Assembly (NCBI RefSeq): GCF_037975245.1
Contig: NC_092573.1
Coordinates: 2,420,501-2,484,500, forward strand
Length of the DNA: 64,000 nt
DNA from: Apostichopus japonicus
Lineage: Eukaryota; Echinodermata; Holothuroidea; Aspidochirotida; Stichopodidae
Direction of reading: 5' to 3'
Below the pieces are notes generated by a model. The model was not told the DNA's origin. It ran no database searches and saw only the letters and a program-made list of their open reading frames with translations. The translations under genes were made by a program, and so were the position numbers. Shown in pieces: positions 1 to 13,700 of the stretch; positions within the stretch are counted from its first letter, which is position 1, and each line of letters starts with the position of its first letter.

Positions 1-1697
1 CTACAAGGTACAAATAAATTCTTTCTAGCCAATGAGCAAGGTTAATATCGAAGAAAACTGTCGCTCCATATCTTACATAGCAAACGAAGGAGGGAATGAA
101 GCACACGATGACAACAACACTGCATCCTGAATCCAACCACCGGTTTTTTATCCTGACACTATCAATCAAGACTTTGACCTTTGTCTTATTTGGCTGATAA
201 TGAACGGTTATGGGATAGTTAACCAAATTTATCTTACATAAAGTGAAGCCATTTTTAATTACTTATCTAACAGAAATCATAGTTTGCTGTGCCTTGGCAG
301 AGCCAATACTGTTGAATATTAGCAAACATTGACGAAAGGCCAGATAACCATACTTTGGACTTATTGTAACTGTGTCCATGTTTATTTAAATTTTTTTATT
401 ATATAACGCCTTCTCTTTTCCACGAATGTTCAAAGGTTTTATGGCATAGACCTTCAATCCGATCAGTCTTGCCCTCAAGTCGCGCTTGTCAAAGATCTCC
501 AATTAACGAAACAAGAATATTTAATTGGTGTCGGGTCCCTCCTCACCCATTTCCTTATGTTAGCCAAAATGTCTGGTGATAACATTTTCCAACGTTAAAG
601 AGCAAAGACAGAGGCAAAATGTAGACATAACCTGTTCCTCTCTGTTCCATCAATACCAGAAACACACACACATACACAAAAAAGGGTAAATTAGGTTCAA
701 CCTCCAAAGGTTTGCCAATGAAACGCCACATTAAATTTGCAGAACACGCTATATGTGTGTATTTGATGAAATGCTTGATAATTTGCTAATTTTACAAAGC
801 TGCCAAATGATTCATCAGCCTAACATCTCTTAGGTTAATCCAGGCAAATCTAGTTATCTGAAAGTAATACGACGCTTCACTAAAATAAGGACAGGATCCA
901 GGGGGATTGTGGCGGGGAGGGGGTTCAATTAACCCCTCTCCCTTCCCTTCTTCAATCTCACATAAACAAATCAAAAGTAGTTATTAGCACAGTCTTGCAT
1001 TCAGACTTTAATTTATAGTCTAACTTTGCCTCAGAATGCACCATTTGATGTTAAAATAATTGGGGAGGACAGCCAGACCACCCCTACATGGGAGTTTAAT
1101 TCAACAACCCCAGGGCCACACCCCTTCCTTCTTAAAATCCTGGATGAGAATGATAAAAGTTACAAAAGTTGACATTCTATGAACCCATGAACCATACTTT
1201 AGACAACAACAGAGTATGAAGTGACATCATCATGTCTGTTGAACTGAAAATGTCTGTAAATATCATTTATTCACAGAAGAAGATTGTATTCTCAAAAAAT
1301 ATACAGTTTTGAGGAAGCCCTGAACAAATCAAATTGTTTCACATTCCAACCAAAGACCATCGACAAGATTATAGCACAGTTACCATGGTGATATCACAGA
1401 TCAAACTCTGTGACGAGCCATTATCACATTTATCTGGCAAAAGCTAGTTACCTCTGACAGTCAACCACATGTTAAGTACTGAGAAGGAGGTTTTCACCTT
1501 AGCCTTCTACACTTTAAGTGTCAAAATATTCACCACTGTGTGTCCCTTCAGAGAATGAGCGTGTCGTTTTATTGGCTATAAACACTCAAAATTAAAAACA
1601 ACTTCGTTACGACAAGCAATATTCAGTACAGTATGAGAGATTTTCTCATCAAATGTTCCATTTAGGATTCTCATTTCGCAAGGTTTCGGAAGCTTAC
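1..1697 (-). other. NEDD4 intron 6 (partial)
   Basis: No further C2, WW or HECT exon was recognised. It contains C-rich and AT-rich single-copy-looking sequence with no repeat I can name. A 35-codon open stretch on the minus strand near 400-510 resembles no family I know and has no convincing splice context. Confidence 0.6.
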
Positions 1698-1748
1698 CTG
1701 AACATGTCTTAGAGGGACTTCAACCATCCCAAGAAAGTCATCTCTGGT
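1698..1748 (-). CDS. Nedd4: NEDD4 coding exon 6
   Basis: Acceptor TATTGCAG, 51 nt, donor GTAAGCTTCC. It encodes TRDDFLGMVEVPLRHVQ in phase 0. The following C2 segment (family block RPYTFKDFLL...KGxLRLK) was not found at 1-1697 and is presumably outside the window. Confidence 0.93.
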
Positions 1749-4700
1749 CTGCAATAAAGAAAAACACAATAATATTTCCATAATAATAAGAAATAAATAT
1801 TATGTCAACCTTTTTAAAAGACAAGCAACACTGATGATACCCAGGAATGTAAGACACCCTCTCAATATCCTCTCAAAATGAAAAGCATCAGCGAGGCTGA
1901 ATCAACATCAATTGAGAGAAATTATCTTCACAGACCCGCAAACATGGACCCCCATTTCCATGGTGACTGGAAGGGAAAGACTTTCAGACTGGAATTTTTT
2001 AACACTCAGTCAGAAGGAATTAGACCTTGCATTTAGACCTAATAATAAACTCTTAATTATGCCTGAGAAATGCAACTTAACTTTTAATTTCCTGAGTCAG
2101 GACCCCAACTCATCTCCCCCATCCCCACCCCCCACCCCACCCCCCTCACCACATCAGAGTCGGCTTTAATAATCGCAGAGTCAAACTGCAAACCTTCATC
2201 ATATACTGGATCTGCATGTCACTTCCATAAAATTTCCTTCCCAAACCTTACTCAGTCGGGGTAGCTTAGAATCTCTGCCTCTCCCCTCCCCCACCCTCAA
2301 CCCCCACCTTTGAAATCCTATGCATGTCACTTGCTGCAGCCTCCTCATAATCATCCAACTGTTGACACAGTGCCTAAGACCATTTAACCTTTTTTTATGG
2401 TATTATTACATTCAAGGCCTTCCGTATATAAAACAATAATTATGTATAACAACAGATATGCAAACAATGTGTCTCTTCAACATTAAGAACAATAAATTTC
2501 GTGTAGCCTATAATCCTGATACCATATATCACTAAAAGCTGTTACTTAAACTGTTATAAAACACAAATCACCTGTCATATCTCGTTTAGGTCAACGACAA
2601 TTCTATGACAAAGCACAAAGCAAAGTTCTTTCCATAAACAATGGGAAAACTACAGGGTCAAAAAACAAAACAAAAAATGCAGACTTTTGCTTTTGCCAAG
2701 TGCACTGAGGCCTGATCACCTTCATAATAAGGACAATTTTATATAAGTGATGACTAAGATATATCTGGATCGACTCACCAGCCTATTTTCATCGAAGACT
2801 TCGAACTGGAGTGTGTGACTTGCTGGTATGACCTGAATACATAAATACAAGAATAAATAATACAAGAATAGTGATAGTTCTGTAGGTATGGGAAGTTTAA
2901 ACAGTATAAAGGAGTTAACGTCATCACATAGCCACAAGTAGTAAACGTTTCTTTCAAATGATAATAGAAACAAAAAAAATTGGATTGCAAATGGGCATGA
3001 CATAGCAAAAAATGTTCAGTGAAGACTATTTATTCAAACCATCAGCATACTCTAGTACTGGTCCAAGTAACAATTAGTTAAAAATGGTAACATACAAATA
3101 ACAGGCGACATTACTACACTGGAGCGGGGAATAATTTATCACTTCCTCAAGTTTCCTTGTTAAATTTTCTTAGTATTCTCCTCAATCATTCAATTAACTC
3201 TCCATCCTTATGTTTTATGTCTTTTAAAACCTATATCTCATATTACTTAATGTCAGGTATTAATGTTCTCGCTATTATGTTTTAACATTATCTCCTTGCA
3301 ATGCCTTCTTTCTTGATTGATTAAAATAAAATCTTATAGGACAAACTCTCAAGTTTCTATGGCAGAAACTATCGCATTGCATGGCAAAAGACTTGACAGG
3401 TACCACCTTAGTTTTTTCTAAAGGCACTCTGTATTTTATTTAACAACCTGAAAGTTTCAAAAACTTACCCTAAAGTTAAAGTCTTCATACCATTTGGGGT
3501 TCAATGACTGAAAAATAAACAAAAATATGGAATATGTCAACACAGGAAAACATCTAACCAAAATTTTCAGAATTTATTAAAAACAGAAGAGATAATTATT
3601 GCAATTTGGCATGATAGAACCATCTTGTTTTAGCCCTCTCAGTTTGAAGCTAGCTAACAAATAGCTAATATGAAACATAAATACCAAAACTCACACATAC
3701 TTTACGATTTATGAGATAAGTGGACTCTTCTACAAAGTGCTACAATTGCCGATTTCTAGATCATCCCAGACTTGGTACAGTGTGGGTAATGTGGGTGTAA
3801 GAACAAGATGTAAGTGAGTAAATTAGATTATGTAATAATAAACATTACCATACATTTATCTAAACTTCCAGAATGATGCACCGATGATTACATGAAGACA
3901 TACCATACATGGTATGGTTTCCACTCATTCCTATTACATATTCTGAGCAAATCACATGACTTTTGCAGGCAGGGGAGATTGGAGGGAGACTTCTTGAAAT
4001 TTATTAAAATTTATAGCCTGCTGATTTACTGCAACTGAACTTGTGGACTGATTAAGGACAAAGTTGACTTTGGCATAAAGTCAATAATACACATATTGCA
4101 TCAATCACAGGTCAAAGGTCGAGAGAAAACGCTGCTAATTTCCTATTTATCAAAAGGTTACTTGAGGTCACCTGGAGTGGGCAGTGGTGAGGAGCATATA
4201 TACTTTGATACAAATTTGTTGTCAAAAGAAAACTTGATCAATGTATGCAAAACATGTAACCTTCATATGGACAACCAATTTCTTGGTAATACGGTAATAC
4301 GGTAAACATTTCATTGAACCGTGAAGTACTACTACCATAGTCAAAACTGCCACTTCAAGGGACACTGAACGACTGTTTACGACGGGAGAAAAATCATCAT
4401 TTGATCCTATCAGACTCTTTCCAGTAAATGTGTTGGAGATCAACAATGTTTGATTATACTTGTAAGTAATTGAGTATTAGATAATATAATGTTAATCAAA
4501 TCTCAAAATTTACACAATGTAACTTAACCTAGTTTTGATTACAAATCTAGATAAGGAATTTTCTAGGAGGTAAGTTCCAATCAAATCATGGACAAGCTAA
4601 TAAACCTCTTGTGACGACGAGCTAGTTTGAGCTATGATGCTATGAAAACAACGCGAGAAACAGAAAGAGCAAATAATCTCTATGATGTAGCACTAATAAA

Positions 4701-7700
4701 TGCTGATTGCAATGGAGAGGCTTATCTTGTGGAGAGAGAAAAAAAAATACAATTTATGGTACCAAATGACACCTTTTTATACGGACAGACAACTGCACAA
4801 CCCTATCAAAACTTCACTTACCAAAGTATCTATTATATATCTATTAAGAGAATCAAAAGAATTCAAAATTACAGAAATGCATTGAGGTTTCGATGGCACA
4901 GAAACAGGAAACTAGTAACATAAAAGAAGAGAAAAACAACAGTGCTATTTGTCTAATGAATTGTTTCATAAATAATTCATCAACATTATTACCCTTTTGA
5001 CTGTTTTGGTAACAGTACTGGCAATGACGGAATCATCTCTTTTCAACTGAATTCTGACATATGGATCGCTGTCGAAAGATGAAAGAAAGAGAAAATAAAA
5101 GGGGGAAAAAATAAATAAATAAATAGAGGAATGTAACCATCTGTTCTTAAGATTGACCAAATCTGTCTACCATTCTAAGTGGTAAGTTGTGAGGTTAAAG
5201 AAATATATTTAGACCGACCCTAAGGATACAATTGAAGACATTCAAAATATGACAATTTATAGGAGTGTCAATCACGGTCAGATGTGTGTTCAAGTTTTGG
5301 ACGTTTCCTGTTTTCCTGGCTTGTATTTCAAAATTTAGCAAGAAGAGGCATTAACAGAGTTACAGACACTCACTGGTATTAATCCAGAATTTATTGAGTA
5401 ATAAACAATTCCAAAACAAATATTTAAGGCAAGTTAAACTTTGCCCTGTAAGTGACCTCTCAGTCTCCATACTTGAGATAAGGGAGAGAGCACCATCAGT
5501 TTTAATTTGTTGGTCAGTTGGGGATCCTAGTTGTCAAACCATAATTATAATTAGAGACTTTTGCCTTTGTAACTTGAAAAAAAAAAACAAATTGCAAGAT
5601 TACTTATTACTACCAATCAGGGATCAAACAGTCAAACAGATAAATGACAGAAGTTTGAGAATTAGCTTACCTAGCACCAAATATATCCTTCTTGGCCAGA
5701 GACACACCTTCCAATATTCTTACTTTCACGATGCGGGTTGGTTCAGTCTAAAAGAAAACAAAGAAAGGACAAACGTCAAAAGTTTACAATATTTGAAAAA
5801 GAGTTCAATCGAATTCCAAACCCTTGTAAGCAATAGTACTATAACATTGGTTTGGATAGAGCAAGACGAGTCCAGCTAAATTTAAATGCATTACATTGTA
5901 AGTTGCGGGCAATGTGTAGTTTCTACATAATGTATTTCTGTGACAGTAATATCAAAATATTATTTTTTTTCTCCCCATCTATTTTAGCAATTTGCCCGCT
6001 GCCAATGTACTTTATCTTGCCATCTCTTGACATGTACCAATTATGAAAACAGAGAAACAAATTGATATCAAATTCAGCAATAGCCTGATATCGCCTCCCA
6101 TGTCATTTTTGGACTGATTCCAAGTCTTCCATCCTGCATCTGAAGTTTGAACAAACAACAAAAAACCCTGACAGTTCACGTAGAAGGCGTGCTCTATTAA
6201 GCTTTCCTTTTAGCTGAATTTGCTTCTTCAATTTAAGCATCTTTCATGAAGTTGAGTTATTAGAGTTGCGTTTGCAACATATTTTATATCCAAGATGACC
6301 GAAAGTAAAATGTTAAAAGGTTGACATGATACAAATTAAACGAAGAGTCCTTGGAATGATGTGTTTTCCTACAATAAATTAAGTGTGATATAAATCTAAC
6401 ATTTATATTAGATTGAGCATTAAAAAAGATCACAGCCTTGATAGATCTAAATGTGGTAAGATACTAATGAACTAATGATGCTCAAGTATTTGGATACTGT
6501 TCCATAGAACTTGCACAAGTGCATGTTTCCCTGAGTGAGTTTCATTCAAATAGTTCTGTGTGTGAGCGTGATACATTAATAAGGGTCGTTGCATATGGCA
6601 CTAGTTGTCGTAGTAAGTTTGTTCAGTATGTCATATGTTACCGAATAGTGACTGCATGCTGCGTGTGCACTGTGTGTGTGTGTGTGCGTACATCCAAACT
6701 TTATGGAGTGAATAACAATATAAGACCGAAAGTTATTTATTACCCAAGGCTCTGGACTGGCGGACATGTCACATGGTATTTTTGTTATCATTCTCATCTA
6801 CCTGGGTGATGCTTTGTCAGTGCATGATGTTTTAATTACATATTCCTGCAATTAATACTTATTGTTTCATTCACTCTCATAGCGTATTGTGTATGAATGA
6901 ACAGACATTCGTTGTTAGTTTATTTTACATTACAATCCTGCACAGAAAATACTGTACGAAAAGGAAACGAGAGCACTTTTGGAAATCCCCTAAACTACCC
7001 TACAGCAGGAAGAAATCCTACAAAGTCTGTAAGATGACTTGTGGGAGGCGATTACTGAGCTCAAATGTCACAATGTCCTGTTATTTTACACTTTGATTTC
7101 TCAGACTCCTTAATCTGCAGAAACTTAATAAGTTCAAGGGTCACTGACAAATGAAACAAAACATAACACAAAGAAATAGCCATAAAATCTGCTGTGAGCT
7201 TTCAAGATACTTCCAACAAATATTCTATTGTTAGCTCTAAATTGATATGCAAATTATGCAACAAATCCTTCGCAATAAATTAACAAAAATTTGGCATTCT
7301 CAGTACCAAGGCAAAGGATTTGGGAGAATTGGAGAGAAGGGGGGGGGGGAAGCAGTGTTAAAATTGGGAGATGACAAAATTAAATTTTGACTATTCTAAC
7401 TATAGATGTACTCCAAAACCTCACTGGATCAATCAGTATTGTAGCAACAAGAATGCCAGGCAATCAAATTATCAAGTTTTAGTATCATATACCACAATTG
7501 TGCCAGCTTTAATCCTGTCAGATGCTAAAAACTAAACATTCCTCCACCCCACCCCAAATCCCCTCCCATAAACTATTTGTAAGCTTCCTATATACCTATA
7601 CAACTGCAATGCTTCACAGGGAACAAGTTAGGAGACAACCCTTAAACACTACATTTTTCCCCGAAATATAAAAAAAAAAATTAACCGACTATGACAGCAC

Positions 7701-10700
7701 TGTCTACTAATTAATAAATGCTACGTGTACATAATTCTTGCCAAGTTGTAAACAAAGTAAATTTGTTTCATAGTCATACTGTAACAAAATGAATAAAACC
7801 AACTCCATCACACTATTAACATGACATATTAAATACGAGTTACTTATTGACAAATTATGGGAGTGTTTATTCCTGATAAACACTCACAAGATGGAAGAAA
7901 ACCTATGGGAAACTTGCAGTTGAACCTGTCCTCTAACGTCAGTTCATACCACTTGAATGTACAACAAAGAAGAACAAAACTGTAAAATATATCAAATTTT
8001 GATTTTCCAAAAGCTACAGAAGTACTATAGGATCAGTAGCATCTTTATGATAGCCCTACCAAAAAAATACCAGGTTTCCAAAGATTCACACAGGTCTACT
8101 ACTGTATTTCCTGGTTCTCTTGTGAACATCTTAAATAATGATATGTACAGTACTACAGAGTAGACAGGACTGGTCGGTTATCAAGTAATGCTATCATCGT
8201 TACAGGTCAGTTAATAGCCTTTGCATCAAAGTACAAGGTCTTCAGTGCCATTTGATTACATATTGTAACAAATAAATAAAGGAGTCCAGCCACGGGGTGG
8301 CTATGTTTGTCCCACACATATGCACATGGACGGTGTACAGTAAGTTACTGTACATTCGCCACAACAAGGTAAATCCAGTATTTGTACTGACCCTTTGGCA
8401 GACAGTGTTAGTTTGTAGCTATAATTCTTTTCTTTGTTTACTTCTTCAATACAATGACAGTTTTAAAGTACATTTCCTTTTTGTCGACCTTAATTAATTA
8501 AGGTATGAGTACCGTATGACGTGCAGAAATGTTAATTGTTCTTTCGTTCTTTGGCTCTTGAGCTTACATTTTTCTTGACAGGCTGTTAACAGCTCTCTGT
8601 TATTCACAGTAAAATTGCTCGTCAAAGTAGATTAAACATCAAACAGAACAACAGCATGCTTTTACCATAAAAACTGGTTGCCTCTCTGGTTTAAAATGAG
8701 AGTCATTGCTTACTTTAGGCTGTCGCAACGAATTTAGGTCTCTCAAACCATCAGACGGTTGTTATATCTCGACCTTGGCTACACTGTACATAGTGACTCA
8801 GACTAAGTACAGGCTTTTACATTACCATAGCCACTTCTCATAAATCTGCTGATCATTTCATGGCCTAACAGATCTGTCACTGATACAGATAATTAGACAA
8901 TGATATCATAGTATTCTGCCAGCACAAATTCCAAAACAGTCTCAAACACCCTTTCCTTAAACAAAAAAATGATACTTATTGGGCTACGAACGAAGAGTAA
9001 TAGTATTCCTCCTTCCAGTGAATACCAAACAAGGATCCTAGGGAACCGTTCCAATTAACTGTTCGAATTAACTAGATAATAAACACACAAAAGAAACAAA
9101 CGATGTAGACAATTTGGGTGGTAGAATGAGAAGGAAAAGCATTGACAGGTGGTGTCTGGTTGTAGAGGGTGCACAGTGCTAAAATGTTACCAGTTCATTC
9201 TAGACACGGTAGAATGAGAGTGCTACAGTTGTGGGGAGACAGGTAAGCGAGGAGCAAAGTAAATTCCATTCTATGTCAAGTTCAAAGGTTATTTGACACT
9301 GAATGACCGGATGACTATACCGTTAACATAGACACTGAAGACAAATGCACTATGACCTATATAAAAGTTAGTCTCATCCACTGTAATGATTACACACATG
9401 AATATTTAGAGAATTTAATGCCAATTTAATGTCCATGAGTTCAAAGCTCTAGATTTATTAAACCATATAGATATGAACATTGCAACTCTAGATGAGATGT
9501 TTGTTAACTGCACACTCACAATATCACTTCATTTTAAGTATGTGTACATAACACAGACCCTCCTCACCCCCCCCCCCCTCCCTGCCTCCCAATACCCAAA
9601 GGGCTTGAGAATGTTCAGTATGTTGAAATTGTAGTCTGTGGCACTATGCTCGCTTGAATTCATTGGTGCGAAAATATTGTTGAAGATCCCATCCAATCTT
9701 CTCTACCCTACTACCAGTTTTGGAAGCAAAATCAACCCACATTCATGTTCAAACTTCACGGAATAGATTTACACTGTGTTTGAATCCGTGTATTTATCAC
9801 TTTCATTGTTTTTCATGAATTATTACGTGACTATTTGCAATATAATAAAAACAGATGGAGCTATTCTCCATTGTTTTTATGAGTTTCAATATTTTTAATA
9901 TAAAGAATTAAGCACTTAAGAGACATTGTTACCACAAATATGCCATATTCTTCCGGCTTTACACATGTATGTACATATTTATAGCACATATCTGAACAGC
10001 TGCAAGAATAGTGTTACAAACAGAATTGATTTTTCATTTTCAACCAGCTTTGTTTGAGGTTTAGGTTTAATTAACCAGCATGTGCAGTGAACAATTCTGC
10101 TAGTAGTGTTACAGAATAAACATACAACATAATTGTTACAGACCAGCAGTTATACCCAGAGCCTAGTGTTAGTAGTTTTTGACAGCTGATAGGTTACTGT
10201 TTGCAGAGATCCACCTCTCCTAAACTACTCACTCTAATCAAGACTAAGTCGGTCCCGGAAGAGAAGTGACCCATTTCAACTAATCAATACGAATGTAACA
10301 TCACCACGTTATTCTTCCAGCATGAAACATTGTTTAATACCTTCTAGGGAAAAGTTAGCTGGCAAAATGAAATGGTGTTTAGATAGGCACAATGTTAGAA
10401 GAATTTTCACTACATTGCTGCATTCCTTGACACTTCTTTTCTATAAACTATCAAGTGTTCACAATGTGCATTCAGAGATTGAAAATTGGTACTCATAAAA
10501 GGAATATATGCATAACTACATTATTTTCTCAGGAAATATAACACTACTTGATGAAGACTTCAACTGCTGTCATCAGATCTACTGTACTGAGATATTTGTA
10601 CACTTTAGCTGTATGTGCATACTGTACATATGCACTAATGGTAACCTACAGTATCATATACTTTGAACACCACAGACCCTGCCTGCATTCCGCCTCACAG

Positions 10701-13700
10701 CCTCACGCACGTATGACAAGCTAGCTGGAGTACAACGTGTATGGAGTACTATACTGTGCATGTGGACATACCGCATGCTCATTTATGTTGCTGCTATGTA
10801 CATGCTGTATACCCTGGGCTTACCCCCCGTCTCTGGAAATGATTACGGAAATCATTTTTCATTACCAGAGAATTCCCGCAACAAAACATGATTCATCATG
10901 AACAGTGTCATTCACCTAGTAAAATTATATAACTCTACACTACAGTTCCATCCAAGATATTTCGATCTCCGTAAGACTAGTCACTAAGAGTAGGCCTCAG
11001 GCCGATAGACTAGGCCTGCGTAGCCTAACGTTACGCTAAATCAATAATTTTAGTATTACTAACATATTGCTCTCGCGCCAGACGGACCATTTAAAATCCA
11101 AGTGCTTTCATTTAGACAACCAAAAAATCCTTCGGACAACCAATAATGAAGGCAAAGTAGTCCCAAGGACAACCTTAACGTTTTCTTAAAAATGAGCCCT
11201 GTATTATAACAACAACAGAAAGGCTTAACCTGCAGCTGTAATATGGGGAAAATTTCAAATAAATACAACTTAGTTGATCAGAAAAATTGTCCTTTTCACA
11301 TGATAACATTATTTTTTTACAAGGTTAAGTGACCCTCCTGATAGAAAAATGATGCAGGCCTAAACAGGATGCCTACATATGTTAGGCTAATCATGTTAAG
11401 GTGGTAACTATTTCCTGATAATTGTCGGTTGAATAAACATGACGAGCTTGCTTGTTCACACTATCACAGTGCTGAGAGATTCATGAAGCAAAGAGAAAGT
11501 ATTTGCGTCTTTGAATCCCATCTAAACGGTCAACTTGTACTAAGTGTTTAGATGCTATACTATCTTAGTAGTAACTTGTAAGAAGTAGGGGACTATGTGG
11601 TACTCCCAAGAAAGAAAACAATTTGACATGAAATGGCACATTTTGAGGCATATTAAGGATATACATTAACTTGATGCTTAGGTCTACATGCAAGGTTGGG
11701 CTAATATTAAACTACTGATGCCATGTTCATTATCCCAATGAATAAGAAGTGTGGCAGGCATATGTTGTACCGTACGATCGGCCACCGGTGCATCATGTAA
11801 CCCACGTTCAGGTAAATAAACTCCTGGGGTACCTGGGAGCCCAGGGGACCAACCCAAAAAATTACTCCCCAGCCTAAGCCGTTACTGCCCACAAAGGAGG
11901 GAACAAATACATGCATATTCTTCCATAATTTCTTCATTTGGTGATATTTCCTTCTATCTTGATGTGTTAGAAGTAAGATCTGGAAGTCAGGACTCCCTAG
12001 AGAAACAAAAGTCAATGTTTTTCTGACTCTAGTTGAGCCAGTACTCATGTATGGTTCTGAAACATGGACCAACTGGAAAGAAACATACACGGTTGTTACA
12101 CAAGATTACTGAGGGCTGCCCTTGATATTAGTTGGAAACAGAAGATACCCAACAAACAGCTTTATAGCGATCTTCCCAAGGTGACCATGAAAATCAGAGA
12201 ACGAAGACTTAGAGCAGCTGGTCACTACCACGGACACCCAGAAGAAGCAGCCAACAAGTTCATTCTCTGGGAGCCAAAACATGGTACCCCTGGTGCAAAG
12301 CATAAAACCTTCCTGCATTTCCTTCTAGAGGACAGTGGGGCTGAAAGTACGTCTGAACTAGCAACCCTTATGGAAGACAGAAATGACTGGAAATCTCGAT
12401 GCCAGGTTATTGTTCAGCCAACTTCTCCTACCCCTCATGATGATAATGGTCGACCGAGGTCGAACTGATGATGATGATTGATGTGTTTAAGTGTAAAATT
12501 TGATGAAAATTTGTTACTATTCAAGCCTGATAAGTTTTGATGGAAACTACCTTTGTTACCTTTTCATGTGCAGTGACACTGTACTGTATACTGTAGCTTA
12601 AGCATTCTCTCCACATTTCGTACTTCCACACTTCATTGCAACCAAACTTGACCTTTTTACTCTTGGGCAGCTCATAAGTCAGGGGTGGGCAACCTTTTTG
12701 AATGAATGGGCCAGATATAAGGAGTGAAAAATTGACTGGGCCGCACCTAACCAATGCCCTGCTGTTGATTTCAAACCTTTGATTCCGAGGAGTTTCATGC
12801 AATAGGTGTGTGTACTTAATTTGTATTCACAAAAACATAATGTCAATACTGTTCAGTCAATAATTAATGGGGATAATAGGCCTACCTGACAGCATAATTA
12901 GTGCCAATAAATGCTAAGCAGCTCGCTCGATTTTTGTGATCATTTAAGATAGATTGATTTTTTTTCTTTTTCTTGAGACATCTCACGGGCTGCAAAAAAT
13001 CACTGGCGGGCTACATGTGGTCCGGGGGCCCTACAGTAGGTTGCCCACCCCAGTCATAAGTTGACCATCTCTGTGTTGAATTTAGTAGAACGGTCCCACA
13101 AAAGTTGAATGGAATCAAGCAACATAATTATACATTGGACATCACAATTTAACAATAAGGGTTGTTTGACGTTGTTTCTACAGACTTTCCATCTAATCTA
13201 TAAATAGCTGGGACCTCCTAGATAGCCTTGGTGCACAACAATCAACGAACAGATTGGATAGGCCTAGCAAAAGTATGATATCGTGGTGTTGTATACGTGC
13301 CGTAACTTTCACGTCAATAAGAAACCTTTGGTTTTGCAAAATATACTGTTGTCTCCCATTACTTAATTATAGAAATTTTATTGCAAATATACCCCAAGAA
13401 ATGCTTTAAGGAGTTCTAATATTATGAAAACCACATTTTCAAGAGTAATTAATTTAATGAGTCATTGCACTAATAGGCTCGAAAGGTCGTAGAGTTGCAC
13501 ACTTATAAGTTACAAAACTTTTTTCATAGATCACTAAAAAACTTAATTGGGGAAAAACATCACACATATTGATTTTAAAAAACAATTTTAGCTGAATATG
13601 CGGCCTTGCGGTATTAAGCAGCATTTAGGTTAAACCAACAATTGTATACAGTCTTACCATATATGTTACTGAAGGCCTGCATAGATAGTAATTTTAGGCT

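Noticed and set aside
390-520. Minus-strand open stretch reading RDLRARLIGLKVYAIKPLN
   Set aside because: It looks protein-like but is short, has no splice sites in frame, does not match the expected next NEDD4 exon, and I could not assign it to any transposon family.
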